In this document: in pieces, positions 50,593 to 58,470 of the stretch | Layout: each line of letters starts with the position of its first letter | Numbering within the stretch: position 1 is the stretch's first letter | Source of the DNA: Mycobacterium sp. 852002-51163_SCH5372311 | Lineage (GTDB): Bacteria; Actinomycetota; Actinomycetes; Mycobacteriales; Mycobacteriaceae | Direction: 5' to 3' | Assembly: GCF_001667115.1 (NCBI RefSeq) | Contig: NZ_LZIJ01000193.1 | Coordinates: 59,078 to 123,077 of the forward strand | DNA length: 64,000 bases | Position numbers and translations under genes: made by a program | The notes under the pieces: model-generated | Seen by the model: the letters and a program-made list of their open reading frames with translations, nothing else | Told to the model about the DNA's origin: nothing | The model's database searches: none

Positions 50593-52893
50593 TCAGGGCT
50601 TGAGCTTCAGCACCCGGCCGTTGCCGCGGTCGGCGACGTAGACGTTGCCGTCCTTGTCCACCGCGACCGACAAGGGTGTGTTGAGGCCCTGGAAAGGCAA
50701 CTCGGTTGAGGTGCTCGCTCCGGCCGCCAGCTTCACCACCCTGTTGTTGTCGTGTTCGGTCACGTAGACGCTGCCGACTTTGTCCACCGCGATGCCCCAC
50801 GGCGCCGAGATCCCGGTGAACGGCAGGACGGACTGGTTGCTCGTCCCGGCATCGAGTTTCAGCACCCTGTTGTTGTCGGTGTCGGTGACGTAGACGTTGC
50901 CATTGCTGTCCACGGCCACCCCGTCGGGGTTCTTGAGCCCGTCGAACGCCAGCACGATCTGGGTGGTTGACCCCGGCTCCAATTTCACCACCCGGTTGTT
51001 GCCGCGGTCAGCGACATAGACGGAGCCCTGGGTATCCACCGCCAAGCCCTCGGGGTAGTTGAGACCGGTGAACGGCATGTCGGTTTGATTGTTCGATCCG
51101 GCCCCCAGCGACACCACCCGGTTGTTGAAATCGCTGACGTAGATCTTGCCGGCGCTGTCGACCGCCACGCCCTGGGGCTCGTAGAGACCGGAGAACGGCT
51201 TCACCGTCGGCGCGCTCGACCCGGCCGCCAGCGCCACCACCCTGCCCTTCATGCCTTGGTTGGTGACGTAGACGGTGCCGGAACTGTCGACCGCGACCCC
51301 GCCTGGGGAGAGGCGGAAGTTGAGATCTTTGAACGGCAGCTCTTGTGGTTGTCCAGGCTTTGCCTCCGGCTGCCCTGCGTTGTTATCCGACCCCCCGAAC
51401 GCGAACACCGCGACCAGCACGATCGCGAGCAGGACCGCCGCGATACCACCGGCGATAAGCAGCAGTTTCTTCTTGTCGCGGGGCTTACCCGCGGGCTGGT
51501 ATGACTGGCCGGGCGGCGTGTACGGACCCGACGGCTGCTGCTGGCCGGGGCTGGCGACACCGGGCTGGCTGGGCCAGCCGCCGCCGACCACTGGGTTGGC
51601 CTGGGTGCGGTGGTCGCCCGCTTGCCCGCCGCTATCCCCCGACATCGGACGCATCATGGTCTGGTCGCCGGTCGGGTATGACGGGCCCATCATCGTCTGG
51701 TCCCCGGTGGAGTATTGCGGCGACGGCGCCATCCTGGTCTGTTCCCCGGTTGGGTACTGCGGCGTCGGTCCCATGGCCGTCGCGGCTGGGTCGCTGGTCG
51801 AGTAGTGCGGGCCGGACGTTTGTTGTGGGTACCCACCGGACGTTTGCTGCGGGTAGCCGCCCGACGTTTGTTGCGGGTAGCCGCCCGAGTGCTGTTGGTA
51901 AGCGCCCGAGGGCTGTTGTTGGAAACCGCCGGACGCCTGCTGCGGGTGGGCACCCGAGCCGCCGAAGCTGGCCCAGCCCACACTCGGGTCGACGACCGGG
52001 GCCATCAGGGTCTCATTGTCGCCCTGGCGCAGAATGGTGGCTTCTTGACGCTGCTCAGAACTCGTGAGCGCGTCATGGGCGGCGTCGGCCAGATCACCGC
52101 AACTCAGGTAGCGGTCCAGCGGATTCTTGGCCATCCCCTTCGCGATCACGTCGTCCAGGGCCGCCGGCACTCTGCCCGGCCTTAGCTGGCTGGGCCGCGG
52201 CGCGGGTTCCATCAGGTGCGACGCGATCAATCGCTCGACGCTTTGCGCCGAATAGGGCGGCGAACCCGTCAAGCATTCGTCCAACACACAGGCCAGCGCA
52301 TAGATATCGGCGCGGTAGGTGACCTCGGTGTCGCCGAACCTCTCGGGTGCCATGTAGTTATAGGTGCCCACGGCTGTCCCGGTCTGCGTCAGTCCGGGGT
52401 CAGAGGCGGCACGGGCGATACCGAAGTCCACCAAATAGGCGAAGTCCTGGTTGGTGACCAGAATGTTCTCCGGCTTGACGTCGCGGTGAGTGACGCCGGC
52501 GCTGTGCGCCGCGTCCAGCGCGGCGGCGATCTGGCGAATGATCGCCACCGACCGTGCCGGGGCCATCGGACCCGTCTGCGTCAAAATCTGCCGCAGCGAG
52601 ACGCCGTCGATCAAACGCATCTCCACATAGAACTGACCGTCAATCTCGCCGTAGTCATGGATCGGGACAATGTGCGGCTCGGTCAACCGCCCCGCGGTGT
52701 CGGCTTCACGCTGCATCCGGGCACGAAACACCGAATTGTCGGAGTACTGCGCCGAAATCAGCTTGAGCGCCACCACCCGCCGCTTGCGGGTGTCCTCGGC
52801 TTCGTAGACCTCGCCCATCCCGCCGCGACCTATGAGACGCACCAGCTTGTAGGGCCCGAACTGGGATCCCTCCCGCGAAACGGCGTTACTCAC
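50593..52893 (-). CDS. pknD: Ser/Thr protein kinase PknD with NHL propeller sensor
   Basis: The 766-residue protein has an N-terminal kinase (about 12-275; GRGGMGEVYEA, HRDVKPENIL, DFGIA, APE). A long Gly/Pro/Gln/Tyr-rich linker runs to about residue 470. One membrane segment (LLLIAGGIAAVLLAIVLVAVFAF) is followed by six NHL-type repeats (GVAVDSSGTVYVTNQG, GVAVDSAGKIYVSDFNN and so on) forming a six-bladed extracellular propeller. It is about 100 residues longer than M. tuberculosis PknD, mostly in the linker. It senses osmotic or other signals and phosphorylates regulators. It is convergent with pstA1. Confidence 0.93.
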   Translation of the reverse strand: MSNAVSREGSQFGPYKLVRLIGRGGMGEVYEAEDTRKRRVVALKLISAQYSDNSVFRARMQREADTAGRLTEPHIVPIHDYGEIDGQFYVEMRLIDGVSLRQILTQTGPMAPARSVAIIRQIAAALDAAHSAGVTHRDVKPENILVTNQDFAYLVDFGIARAASDPGLTQTGTAVGTYNYMAPERFGDTEVTYRADIYALACVLDECLTGSPPYSAQSVERLIASHLMEPAPRPSQLRPGRVPAALDDVIAKGMAKNPLDRYLSCGDLADAAHDALTSSEQRQEATILRQGDNETLMAPVVDPSVGWASFGGSGAHPQQASGGFQQQPSGAYQQHSGGYPQQTSGGYPQQTSGGYPQQTSGPHYSTSDPAATAMGPTPQYPTGEQTRMAPSPQYSTGDQTMMGPSYPTGDQTMMRPMSGDSGGQAGDHRTQANPVVGGGWPSQPGVASPGQQQPSGPYTPPGQSYQPAGKPRDKKKLLLIAGGIAAVLLAIVLVAVFAFGGSDNNAGQPEAKPGQPQELPFKDLNFRLSPGGVAVDSSGTVYVTNQGMKGRVVALAAGSSAPTVKPFSGLYEPQGVAVDSAGKIYVSDFNNRVVSLGAGSNNQTDMPFTGLNYPEGLAVDTQGSVYVADRGNNRVVKLEPGSTTQIVLAFDGLKNPDGVAVDSNGNVYVTDTDNNRVLKLDAGTSNQSVLPFTGISAPWGIAVDKVGSVYVTEHDNNRVVKLAAGASTSTELPFQGLNTPLSVAVDKDGNVYVADRGNGRVLKLKP
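51813..51884 (-). repeat. Three 24-bp repeats in PknD linker
   Basis: Units at 51813-51836, 51837-51860 and 51861-51884 encode three copies of SGGYPQQT-type octapeptides. Degenerate copies flank them. They lie in the low-complexity linker between kinase and membrane segment, which is longer than in M. tuberculosis PknD. Confidence 0.85.
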
Positions 52894-52959
52894 CGTCGAC
52901 GCTCCCTTCGCCAGCCACCTGATCCGGACGGCCAGAGTAAGCCCTCGGAAAACCGATGG

Positions 52960-52973
52960 TTACCACACGGTAA
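52960..52973. promoter_or_regulatory. Inverted repeat upstream of pknD
   Basis: TTACC-acac-GGTAA is a perfect 5-bp inverted pair 66 bp upstream of the pknD start. It could be a regulator site in the pknD promoter region. The 223-bp gap to pstS2 has no other structure I can see. Confidence 0.35.
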
Positions 52974-53116
52974 ATCCTTGGCGACCAACGCGCCCAGAGA
53001 TTCGGATTACTCACAGTGAATTCTGAAATCTCTCCAAACAGTTGCACGCGCGCAGCATCGACTTGCATCACTCCAACCCACGCCCAAACCCGTTGTGCCC
53101 GACGTGGTTTGCGTGA

Positions 53117-54232
53117 TTACCCGATGCTGTTTACCGCTGGCACCAGTTTGGATTGCAACGAACTCGGCAGCGGAATGTAGCCGTACTCGTCCAGGCCATT
53201 TTGGCCGTCGCCAATTGTGGCCTGCATGAAAGCCTTAACTGCGGCACCGGTGGGGCCGTCGGGGTACTTAGAGCAGACGATCTCGTAGGTCACCAGCACT
53301 ATCGGGTAGGAGCCGGCCTGCGACGGCTTGTAGAACGTCGACGTGTCCACCACGAGGTCATTGCCCTGGCCTTTGAAGGCCGCGCCCGAGATGGTCTTGC
53401 CGACCGTTTCCGGGGTGATCGCCACTGGATCCGGACCCGCTGACGTGACGATCAGCGCCCTGTTCAGTTGATGGCCCTCGGCGAACGACCACTCGTTGTA
53501 CGTGATCGACCCGTCGGTTCTCTTGAGCGCCTGCGACGTTCCGTCATTGCCGGCGGCGCCCTCACCGACCCCGCCGTTGAACGTCTTACCGGCACCCTTG
53601 CCCCACGCGCCGTTGGAAGCGGCGTCGAGGTACTTCTGGAAGTTGTCCGTGGTGCCTGACTCGTCGGAGCGGAAGACGACGTGAATGGGCGTCGGCGGTA
53701 AGTTGCTGCCGGAGTTGAGTGCCTTGATCGCCGGGTCGTCCCACTTGGTGATGCCGCCGTTGAAGATCCGCGCCAGGGTGGGACCGTCCAAGTTCAGCGA
53801 GCTCACCCCGTTGATGTTGTAAGTGACGGCGATGGGCCCGAACACCACCGGCAGGTCCCAGGCAGGCGATCCGCAGCGCTCCGCTGCCCGGTCGGGTTCA
53901 CCTTTCGCCTGATCCATCGGCGAATCGGACCCCGCCAAGTCGACCTGGCCACCGATGAACGCCTTCATCCCGGCACCGGAGCCGTTGGCGTTGTAGTCCA
54001 GCGTGTAGCCGGGGCAGGCGTGGATGTAGGCGTAGACGAATTGCTCGATCGCGTTCTTCTGCGCGGTCGACCCGGCGGCATGGAGTTTCTTCTTACCGCC
54101 GCAGTTCACCGGCACCGCGGGAGTGGTGGATTTTGAAGCAGACGGGGTGTTCGAATGTCCACCACAAGCCGATAACACCAGCGTGCTGGCGACCACCAGA
54201 CTCAATGCGGTGCCAGATCGAGTGAACTTCAC
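53117..54232 (-). CDS. pstS2: Phosphate-binding lipoprotein PstS2
   Basis: The 371-residue protein has a lipobox (LVLSACG, Cys near residue 23), a short Ser/Thr-rich spacer and the phosphate-binding fold: HAAGSTAQKNAIEQFVYAY, DYNANGSGAGMKAF, VDLAGSDSP, FRSDESGTTDNFQKYLD and TYEIVCSKYPD. It is closest to Rv0932c (PstS2) and is similar to PstS3 in the same window. The GTG follows GGAG. In M. tuberculosis pstB-pstS1-pstC1-pstA2 lie next; here ku follows directly, so these four genes are missing from this locus. Confidence 0.92.
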   Translation of the reverse strand: MKFTRSGTALSLVVASTLVLSACGGHSNTPSASKSTTPAVPVNCGGKKKLHAAGSTAQKNAIEQFVYAYIHACPGYTLDYNANGSGAGMKAFIGGQVDLAGSDSPMDQAKGEPDRAAERCGSPAWDLPVVFGPIAVTYNINGVSSLNLDGPTLARIFNGGITKWDDPAIKALNSGSNLPPTPIHVVFRSDESGTTDNFQKYLDAASNGAWGKGAGKTFNGGVGEGAAGNDGTSQALKRTDGSITYNEWSFAEGHQLNRALIVTSAGPDPVAITPETVGKTISGAAFKGQGNDLVVDTSTFYKPSQAGSYPIVLVTYEIVCSKYPDGPTGAAVKAFMQATIGDGQNGLDEYGYIPLPSSLQSKLVPAVNSIG

Positions 54233-54293
54233 GGGACTCCTAGATTCAGGATCGGCAGCACGATGAGCATAACGTGAATCGAGGCCGCATTGG

Positions 54294-55166
54294 TCAGGAC
54301 TTCGATGCCTGTTTGGCCCGGCTCTTCTTGGCCGGCGCTTTTTTCGCGGCTGTCTTTTTCGCCGGTTTGTTGGTGCCCGAGCGGGCCTTCACACTGGCTT
54401 CCAGCTTGGCGAGCAGGTCGGAGACGTCTTCGGCCTCGTCCAGTTCCGCCGGTTTCTCCTCGGCGGTAAAAGCTTCCCCGCCTTCAAGTTTCGCGTCGAC
54501 CAGTTCTTGCAGCTGCTCCTGATAGGTGTCGTGGTAGCGGTCGGGGTTGAAGTCATCGGCCATCGACTCCACCACCTGACCGGCCATCTTGAGTTCTGCG
54601 GGCTTGATATCGACCTTCTTGTCGAGCACCGGGAAATCGGGGTCGCGGATTTCGTCGGGCCACAACAAGGTGTGTATCACCATCACGTCGCGCTTGCCGA
54701 AATCCTTGACGCGCAAGGCCGCCAGCCGGGTCTTGTTGCGCAGCGTGAAGTGCACTATCGCCATGCGGTCGGTCTCGCTGAGCGTCTTGGCCAGTAGCAC
54801 ATACGATTTGGACGACTTCGAATCCGGCTCCAGGAAATAACTGCGGTCGAACAGCATCGGGTCGACCTCGCTGGCCGGGACGAATTCCAGCACCTCGATT
54901 TCGCGGCTGCGCTCTTCGGGCAGCGTGGCGATGTCGTCGTCGGTGATCACCACCATGCGCCCGTCGGGGGACTCGTAGGCGCGGGCGAGGTCGCTGTATT
55001 CGACGACTTCGCCGCACACCTCGCACACCCGCTTGTATCGGATGCGCCCGTTGTCCTTGGCGTGCACCTGGTGGAACTTGATGTCGTGGTCCTCGGTGGC
55101 GCTGTACACCTTGACTGGGACATTTACCAGCCCGAAGGCGATAGAACCCTTCCAGATGGAGCGCAT
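54294..55166 (-). CDS. mku: Non-homologous end-joining protein Ku
   Basis: The 290-residue Ku homodimer protein binds DNA double-strand ends and recruits LigD. The Ku core is visible: MRSIWKGSIAFGLVNVPVKVYSATED, then YKRVCEVCGEVVEYSD and FTLRNKTRLAALRVKDFGKRDVMVIHTLLWPDEIRD. The C-terminus is a lysine-rich tail (KKTAAKKAPAKKSRAKQASK), seen in long bacterial Ku proteins and thought to help threading on DNA. It matches Rv0937c. In M. tuberculosis it lies next to ligD; here 5 kb of sugar genes lie between them. Confidence 0.95.
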   Translation of the reverse strand: MRSIWKGSIAFGLVNVPVKVYSATEDHDIKFHQVHAKDNGRIRYKRVCEVCGEVVEYSDLARAYESPDGRMVVITDDDIATLPEERSREIEVLEFVPASEVDPMLFDRSYFLEPDSKSSKSYVLLAKTLSETDRMAIVHFTLRNKTRLAALRVKDFGKRDVMVIHTLLWPDEIRDPDFPVLDKKVDIKPAELKMAGQVVESMADDFNPDRYHDTYQEQLQELVDAKLEGGEAFTAEEKPAELDEAEDVSDLLAKLEASVKARSGTNKPAKKTAAKKAPAKKSRAKQASKS

Positions 55167-55190
55167 GGTGTCAGTATGCCCACGTAATGG

Positions 55191-55248
55191 CGAGCAGACG
55201 CAAAAGCTGCCGATTCGTGCCGAATTCGGGAGCTTTTGCGTCTGCTCG
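55191..55248. terminator. GAGCAGACGC-family hairpin
   Basis: CGAGCAGACGCAAAAGCT (55191-55208) and its complement form a long stem (mismatches in the inner part) ending at 55248. It lies between ku and the sugar kinase gene, both on the minus strand, a few bases after the kinase stop. Fourth copy of the family. Confidence 0.68.
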
Positions 55249-55254
55249 CGCTAC

Positions 55255-56121
55255 TTACGCCCCGGGCCGCGAGACGGTGAGCGCGGCCGCCAGGCTCGCC
55301 GCGTCGAGGGCCGCGGTCAGCGCGTCCAGCCCGATTCCGCGTAGCGCGGCGCGCCTGCTGCCGCCCAGCAGGTCCTCTTCCCAAAGCGCGTCGAGCAGGC
55401 CGACCATGAACGCGTCGCCGGCGCCGACGGTGTCCGCCATCTGCACCGGTCGCGCGGCCACCCGGGCCTGGCCGGCGGCGCAGAACGCCACCGAACCCTG
55501 ATCGCCCAGGGTGAGCGCGACAATCGCAGGGCCTGAGGCCAGCCAGGTTCGCGCGGTCACCTCCGGCGGGTGGTTGGGTTGGAGCCAGCTCAGGTCCTCG
55601 GCGCTGGCCTTGACGACGTCGCAGCGCTCGACGAGATGCTCGATTCGTTCCCGCGCCAGATCCCGATCGACGATCAGCGACGGACGCACGTTGGGATCGA
55701 AGGTGAGAGTGGCCGAGACGCGGTAGGCGTCCAGCAGGGCCGCGACGGCCAGGCAGCCCGGCTCGAGCACCGCGGCGATGGATCCCGTGTGCACGAAAAG
55801 CGGCGGGGCAACCGGTGGTATCCCGGAGAGCTCCCAGTCCAAGTCGAACGCATAACTGGCCGATCCGTCTTCGGCCACTGTCGCGGTGGCGCGGGGTGTC
55901 CGGGAGGCCGAGATACTGGTTGAAAGAAGTTGTGCGCCAGCTGATTTCACGTACTCGGTGATGCGGCGGCCGGCGTCGTCGTCGCCGATGTGGGTCAGCA
56001 GATCGACTCCGCGGCCCAGCCGGGCCAATCCGACGGCGACATTCAACGGGCTGCCGCCGACATGGTCTTGGCCACCGACAGTGTCGATCAGCGCTTCGCC
56101 GATGACCAGTCCGCGAGTCAT
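55255..56121 (-). CDS. PfkB-family sugar kinase
   Basis: The 288-residue protein has the ribokinase/PfkB signatures. GGSPLNVAVGLARLG near residue 22 is signature 1, and DTVGAGDAFMVGLLDALW near 232 is signature 2 with the catalytic Asp. The order and length fit fructokinase-type enzymes. With the two polyol dehydrogenases beside it, phosphorylation of fructose or a similar ketose made from a polyol is likely; this is inference from the cluster. Its ATG overlaps the stop of the upstream dehydrogenase (ATGA). Confidence 0.85.
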   Translation of the reverse strand: MTRGLVIGEALIDTVGGQDHVGGSPLNVAVGLARLGRGVDLLTHIGDDDAGRRITEYVKSAGAQLLSTSISASRTPRATATVAEDGSASYAFDLDWELSGIPPVAPPLFVHTGSIAAVLEPGCLAVAALLDAYRVSATLTFDPNVRPSLIVDRDLARERIEHLVERCDVVKASAEDLSWLQPNHPPEVTARTWLASGPAIVALTLGDQGSVAFCAAGQARVAARPVQMADTVGAGDAFMVGLLDALWEEDLLGGSRRAALRGIGLDALTAALDAASLAAALTVSRPGA

Positions 56122-57497
56122 GACACCTCCCCGTGCAGCAACACTTCCAGGGTTGCCTGCGCCCCGCGGGTGTGCAACGAATCCAGCGCCCAGAGATAGG
56201 CCGCCACAAAGCGTGGCTGTTGCGCCAGATCCCCGAAGACCGCGGTGATCTCGATGAACGCGATGGGACGCTCGTGCTGCGACCGGGCGATCGGCACCAG
56301 CGAGTCTGCGAGCTGGTCCACCACCTCGATCGGCTGGCCCCGCTCGTCGACACCCTCGGCGTAACGGGCCCAGCTGGCCACCGTCGCCGCCGCCAAGCGA
56401 ACCTGCCCGTCGCCGGCAAGATTGTCGTGGATCACCGGAAGCAGCCACTTCGGAATACGGTCCGACGAGTAGGCGCACAGCCGGGCCACGGTGTCCCGCA
56501 CTCCGGGGTTGGCGAAACGCTCAATGAGCGTGCGGCTGTAGTCATGCAGGTCGATCCCGGGCACCGGTGCCAGCGTCGGGATGGCCTCGAAATCGAAATA
56601 GGCGAGCAGGAATTCGGCGAGCAACGGATCGCGCGCCGCGTCGTGGACGAACTCGAAGCCACACAGATGGGCGAAGTAGCAGAGGCATTGGTGTCCCGCG
56701 TTGAGCAGCCGCAGCTTCATCAACTCGTACGGGCCGACATCGTCGACCAGCAACACGCCGGCCTGTTCCAACGGCGGCCTGCCGTCGGCGAAGTCGTCTT
56801 CGATGACCCAGGCCGCGAACGGCTCGGTCAGCACCGGCCACCGGTCGGCCACTCCGAAGTCGCGCCGCACCTCCGCGGCTATCTCCGGTGTCGTGGACGG
56901 GGTGATTCGGTCCACCATCGAACACGGGAACCGCGCGTATTCCGCTATCCACTCGGCGAGCCCGGGATCGCGACGCTCGGCATGCGCGACGACGACCCGC
57001 CGCGCGACCTCGCCATTGCTCTCGATGTTGTCGCACGACAGAATCGTCGGTGCAGCGATCCCGCGGCCGCGACGCCTGGCCAGAGCCCCGGTGATCAACC
57101 CGAACGCGGGCCCGTCGGGGTCGCGGTAACCGCCCTCGGTGATCGTCAGCGAAATGATGCGGGTGGTAGCCGCGGCCAGCAACTCGATCACTGCCTCCGG
57201 ATCGTCGGGCGCGTAGCGGTAGTCGATGATCGAGCCGATGACTTGTGCGTCGCGGCTTCCGTCAGGGTTCTCCAGAATCAGCGTGTATAGCCCGTCCTGG
57301 TCACGCAGCACATCGCGCATTGGCCAGTCCGCCGGCAACACCCCCACCCCGCAGATGCCCCACTCGCGCGCCAAGCCCTGCTGTAGCAGCCGGTCGATGT
57401 ACATGGCCTGATGGGCACGGTGAAAGTGACCAGCCCCGATATGCGCGATACCGACGCGGATGCCGCCGCGGTCGTAGCTAGGTGTTGTGATCGTCAT
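56118..57497 (-). CDS. Mannitol-dehydrogenase-family polyol oxidoreductase
   Basis: The 459-residue protein is a long-chain polyol dehydrogenase. The N-terminal Rossmann motif is IAHIGAGHFHRAHQAMYIDRL. LTITEGGYRDP and LSCDNIESNGE follow, then ACPSMVDRITPST-type residues (SMVDRITP). The catalytic motif MKLRLLNAGHQ holds the K-x4-N-x2-H residues. It oxidises mannitol or arabitol-like polyols to ketoses with NAD+. It overlaps the sugar kinase gene by 4 bp. A second paralogue lies upstream. Confidence 0.88.
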   Translation of the reverse strand: MTITTPSYDRGGIRVGIAHIGAGHFHRAHQAMYIDRLLQQGLAREWGICGVGVLPADWPMRDVLRDQDGLYTLILENPDGSRDAQVIGSIIDYRYAPDDPEAVIELLAAATTRIISLTITEGGYRDPDGPAFGLITGALARRRGRGIAAPTILSCDNIESNGEVARRVVVAHAERRDPGLAEWIAEYARFPCSMVDRITPSTTPEIAAEVRRDFGVADRWPVLTEPFAAWVIEDDFADGRPPLEQAGVLLVDDVGPYELMKLRLLNAGHQCLCYFAHLCGFEFVHDAARDPLLAEFLLAYFDFEAIPTLAPVPGIDLHDYSRTLIERFANPGVRDTVARLCAYSSDRIPKWLLPVIHDNLAGDGQVRLAAATVASWARYAEGVDERGQPIEVVDQLADSLVPIARSQHERPIAFIEITAVFGDLAQQPRFVAAYLWALDSLHTRGAQATLEVLLHGEVS

Positions 57498-57612
57498 CTT
57501 GTGTCAGCGCTGCATTGTCGAGGTTGGGCATCGACTGGTTTACTTTTCCCGGGCCACGCCGCGACGTCCGCGAAGTCCGGCGGCAATAACCGGTCGGTGC
57601 GCGATCGCACGC

Positions 57613-58470
57613 CTACCTGAGCGTGGATCCTCCCCCTGTCGTGGTCGACAACAGGAGGACATCGGCGAGACCACGCCACGAGTCGGTGATTGCGACTGCG
57701 CCGGCATCGATCAATTCTGCACGGCGGCAAGCTCGTTCGTCAGGTAGTACGAACATCAGGTTCCCGACGGTGGCGTAGCCGGCGGCGACCGCGGACGTCA
57801 CGCCGGCCACCGAGTCTTCGATGGCCAGCCCTTGTTCGGCTTTGACGCCCAGGACCTGGCCGCAGTGCAGATACACCGCCGGGTCGGGTTTGCTTGTCGG
57901 TACCGGAAGAGAATCCTCCGCGCTGAAGGTCACGGACTCCGGTATCAACGAGTCGAGGCCGGTGGCGGTGAAGCAGGCGCGCAGACGCTTGCTGGCGCTG
58001 GAGCTGACCGCCGCGAGTGCGTAGTGCGTTGCCAGGTCACTCAACGGTTCCAGTACCGACGGATCGGGTGTCAGGGTGACGGCCAAATGAGCGGTGACTT
58101 GCTCGCGCTCTTCGCGCACCCACTGCTCGAGTTCGTCGGCGGACAACGCGTTGCCGCTCGCCACCTCGCTGGCCGAGGCGACCACCGCCGCGGGACGGCC
58201 CTGGGCCAGCGTCTGATCGAGCGGCACTTCGCACTGCACCGCCAAGTCGAGAGCGGTGGTTCGGAAGTTCTTCCCGACGGCCCGCTTACGCAGCTCTTCC
58301 GAGCTGAGCGGAGCCGTCACGCCGAACCTCGCCAGGAAACGGTTCGTCACCTCGGTCGAGGCTTCGAACGCCGGCCTCTCCGAAGGAAACAGGTTGTCAT
58401 CGGCGTCGCAGAGCAAGGTGGTGATAGGTGCGGGGTCGAATTGCCGGACAAAAGTGATGGGCTGGTTCAT
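57613..58470 (-). CDS. HAD-superfamily hydrolase (phosphatase-like)
   Basis: The 285-residue protein has HAD motifs: LLCDADDNLFPSE near residue 20 (nucleophile Asp with the second Asp), AAVSSSASKRL (motif II Ser), SKPDPAVYLHCGQVLGVK (motif III Lys) and AIEDSVAGVTSAVAAGYATVG (motif IV Asp). This layout fits beta-phosphoglucomutase/sugar-phosphate phosphatases. It overlaps the second polyol dehydrogenase by 4 bp, so it probably serves the same pathway. The substrate is unknown. Confidence 0.85.
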   Translation of the reverse strand: MNQPITFVRQFDPAPITTLLCDADDNLFPSERPAFEASTEVTNRFLARFGVTAPLSSEELRKRAVGKNFRTTALDLAVQCEVPLDQTLAQGRPAAVVASASEVASGNALSADELEQWVREEREQVTAHLAVTLTPDPSVLEPLSDLATHYALAAVSSSASKRLRACFTATGLDSLIPESVTFSAEDSLPVPTSKPDPAVYLHCGQVLGVKAEQGLAIEDSVAGVTSAVAAGYATVGNLMFVLPDERACRRAELIDAGAVAITDSWRGLADVLLLSTTTGGGSTLR

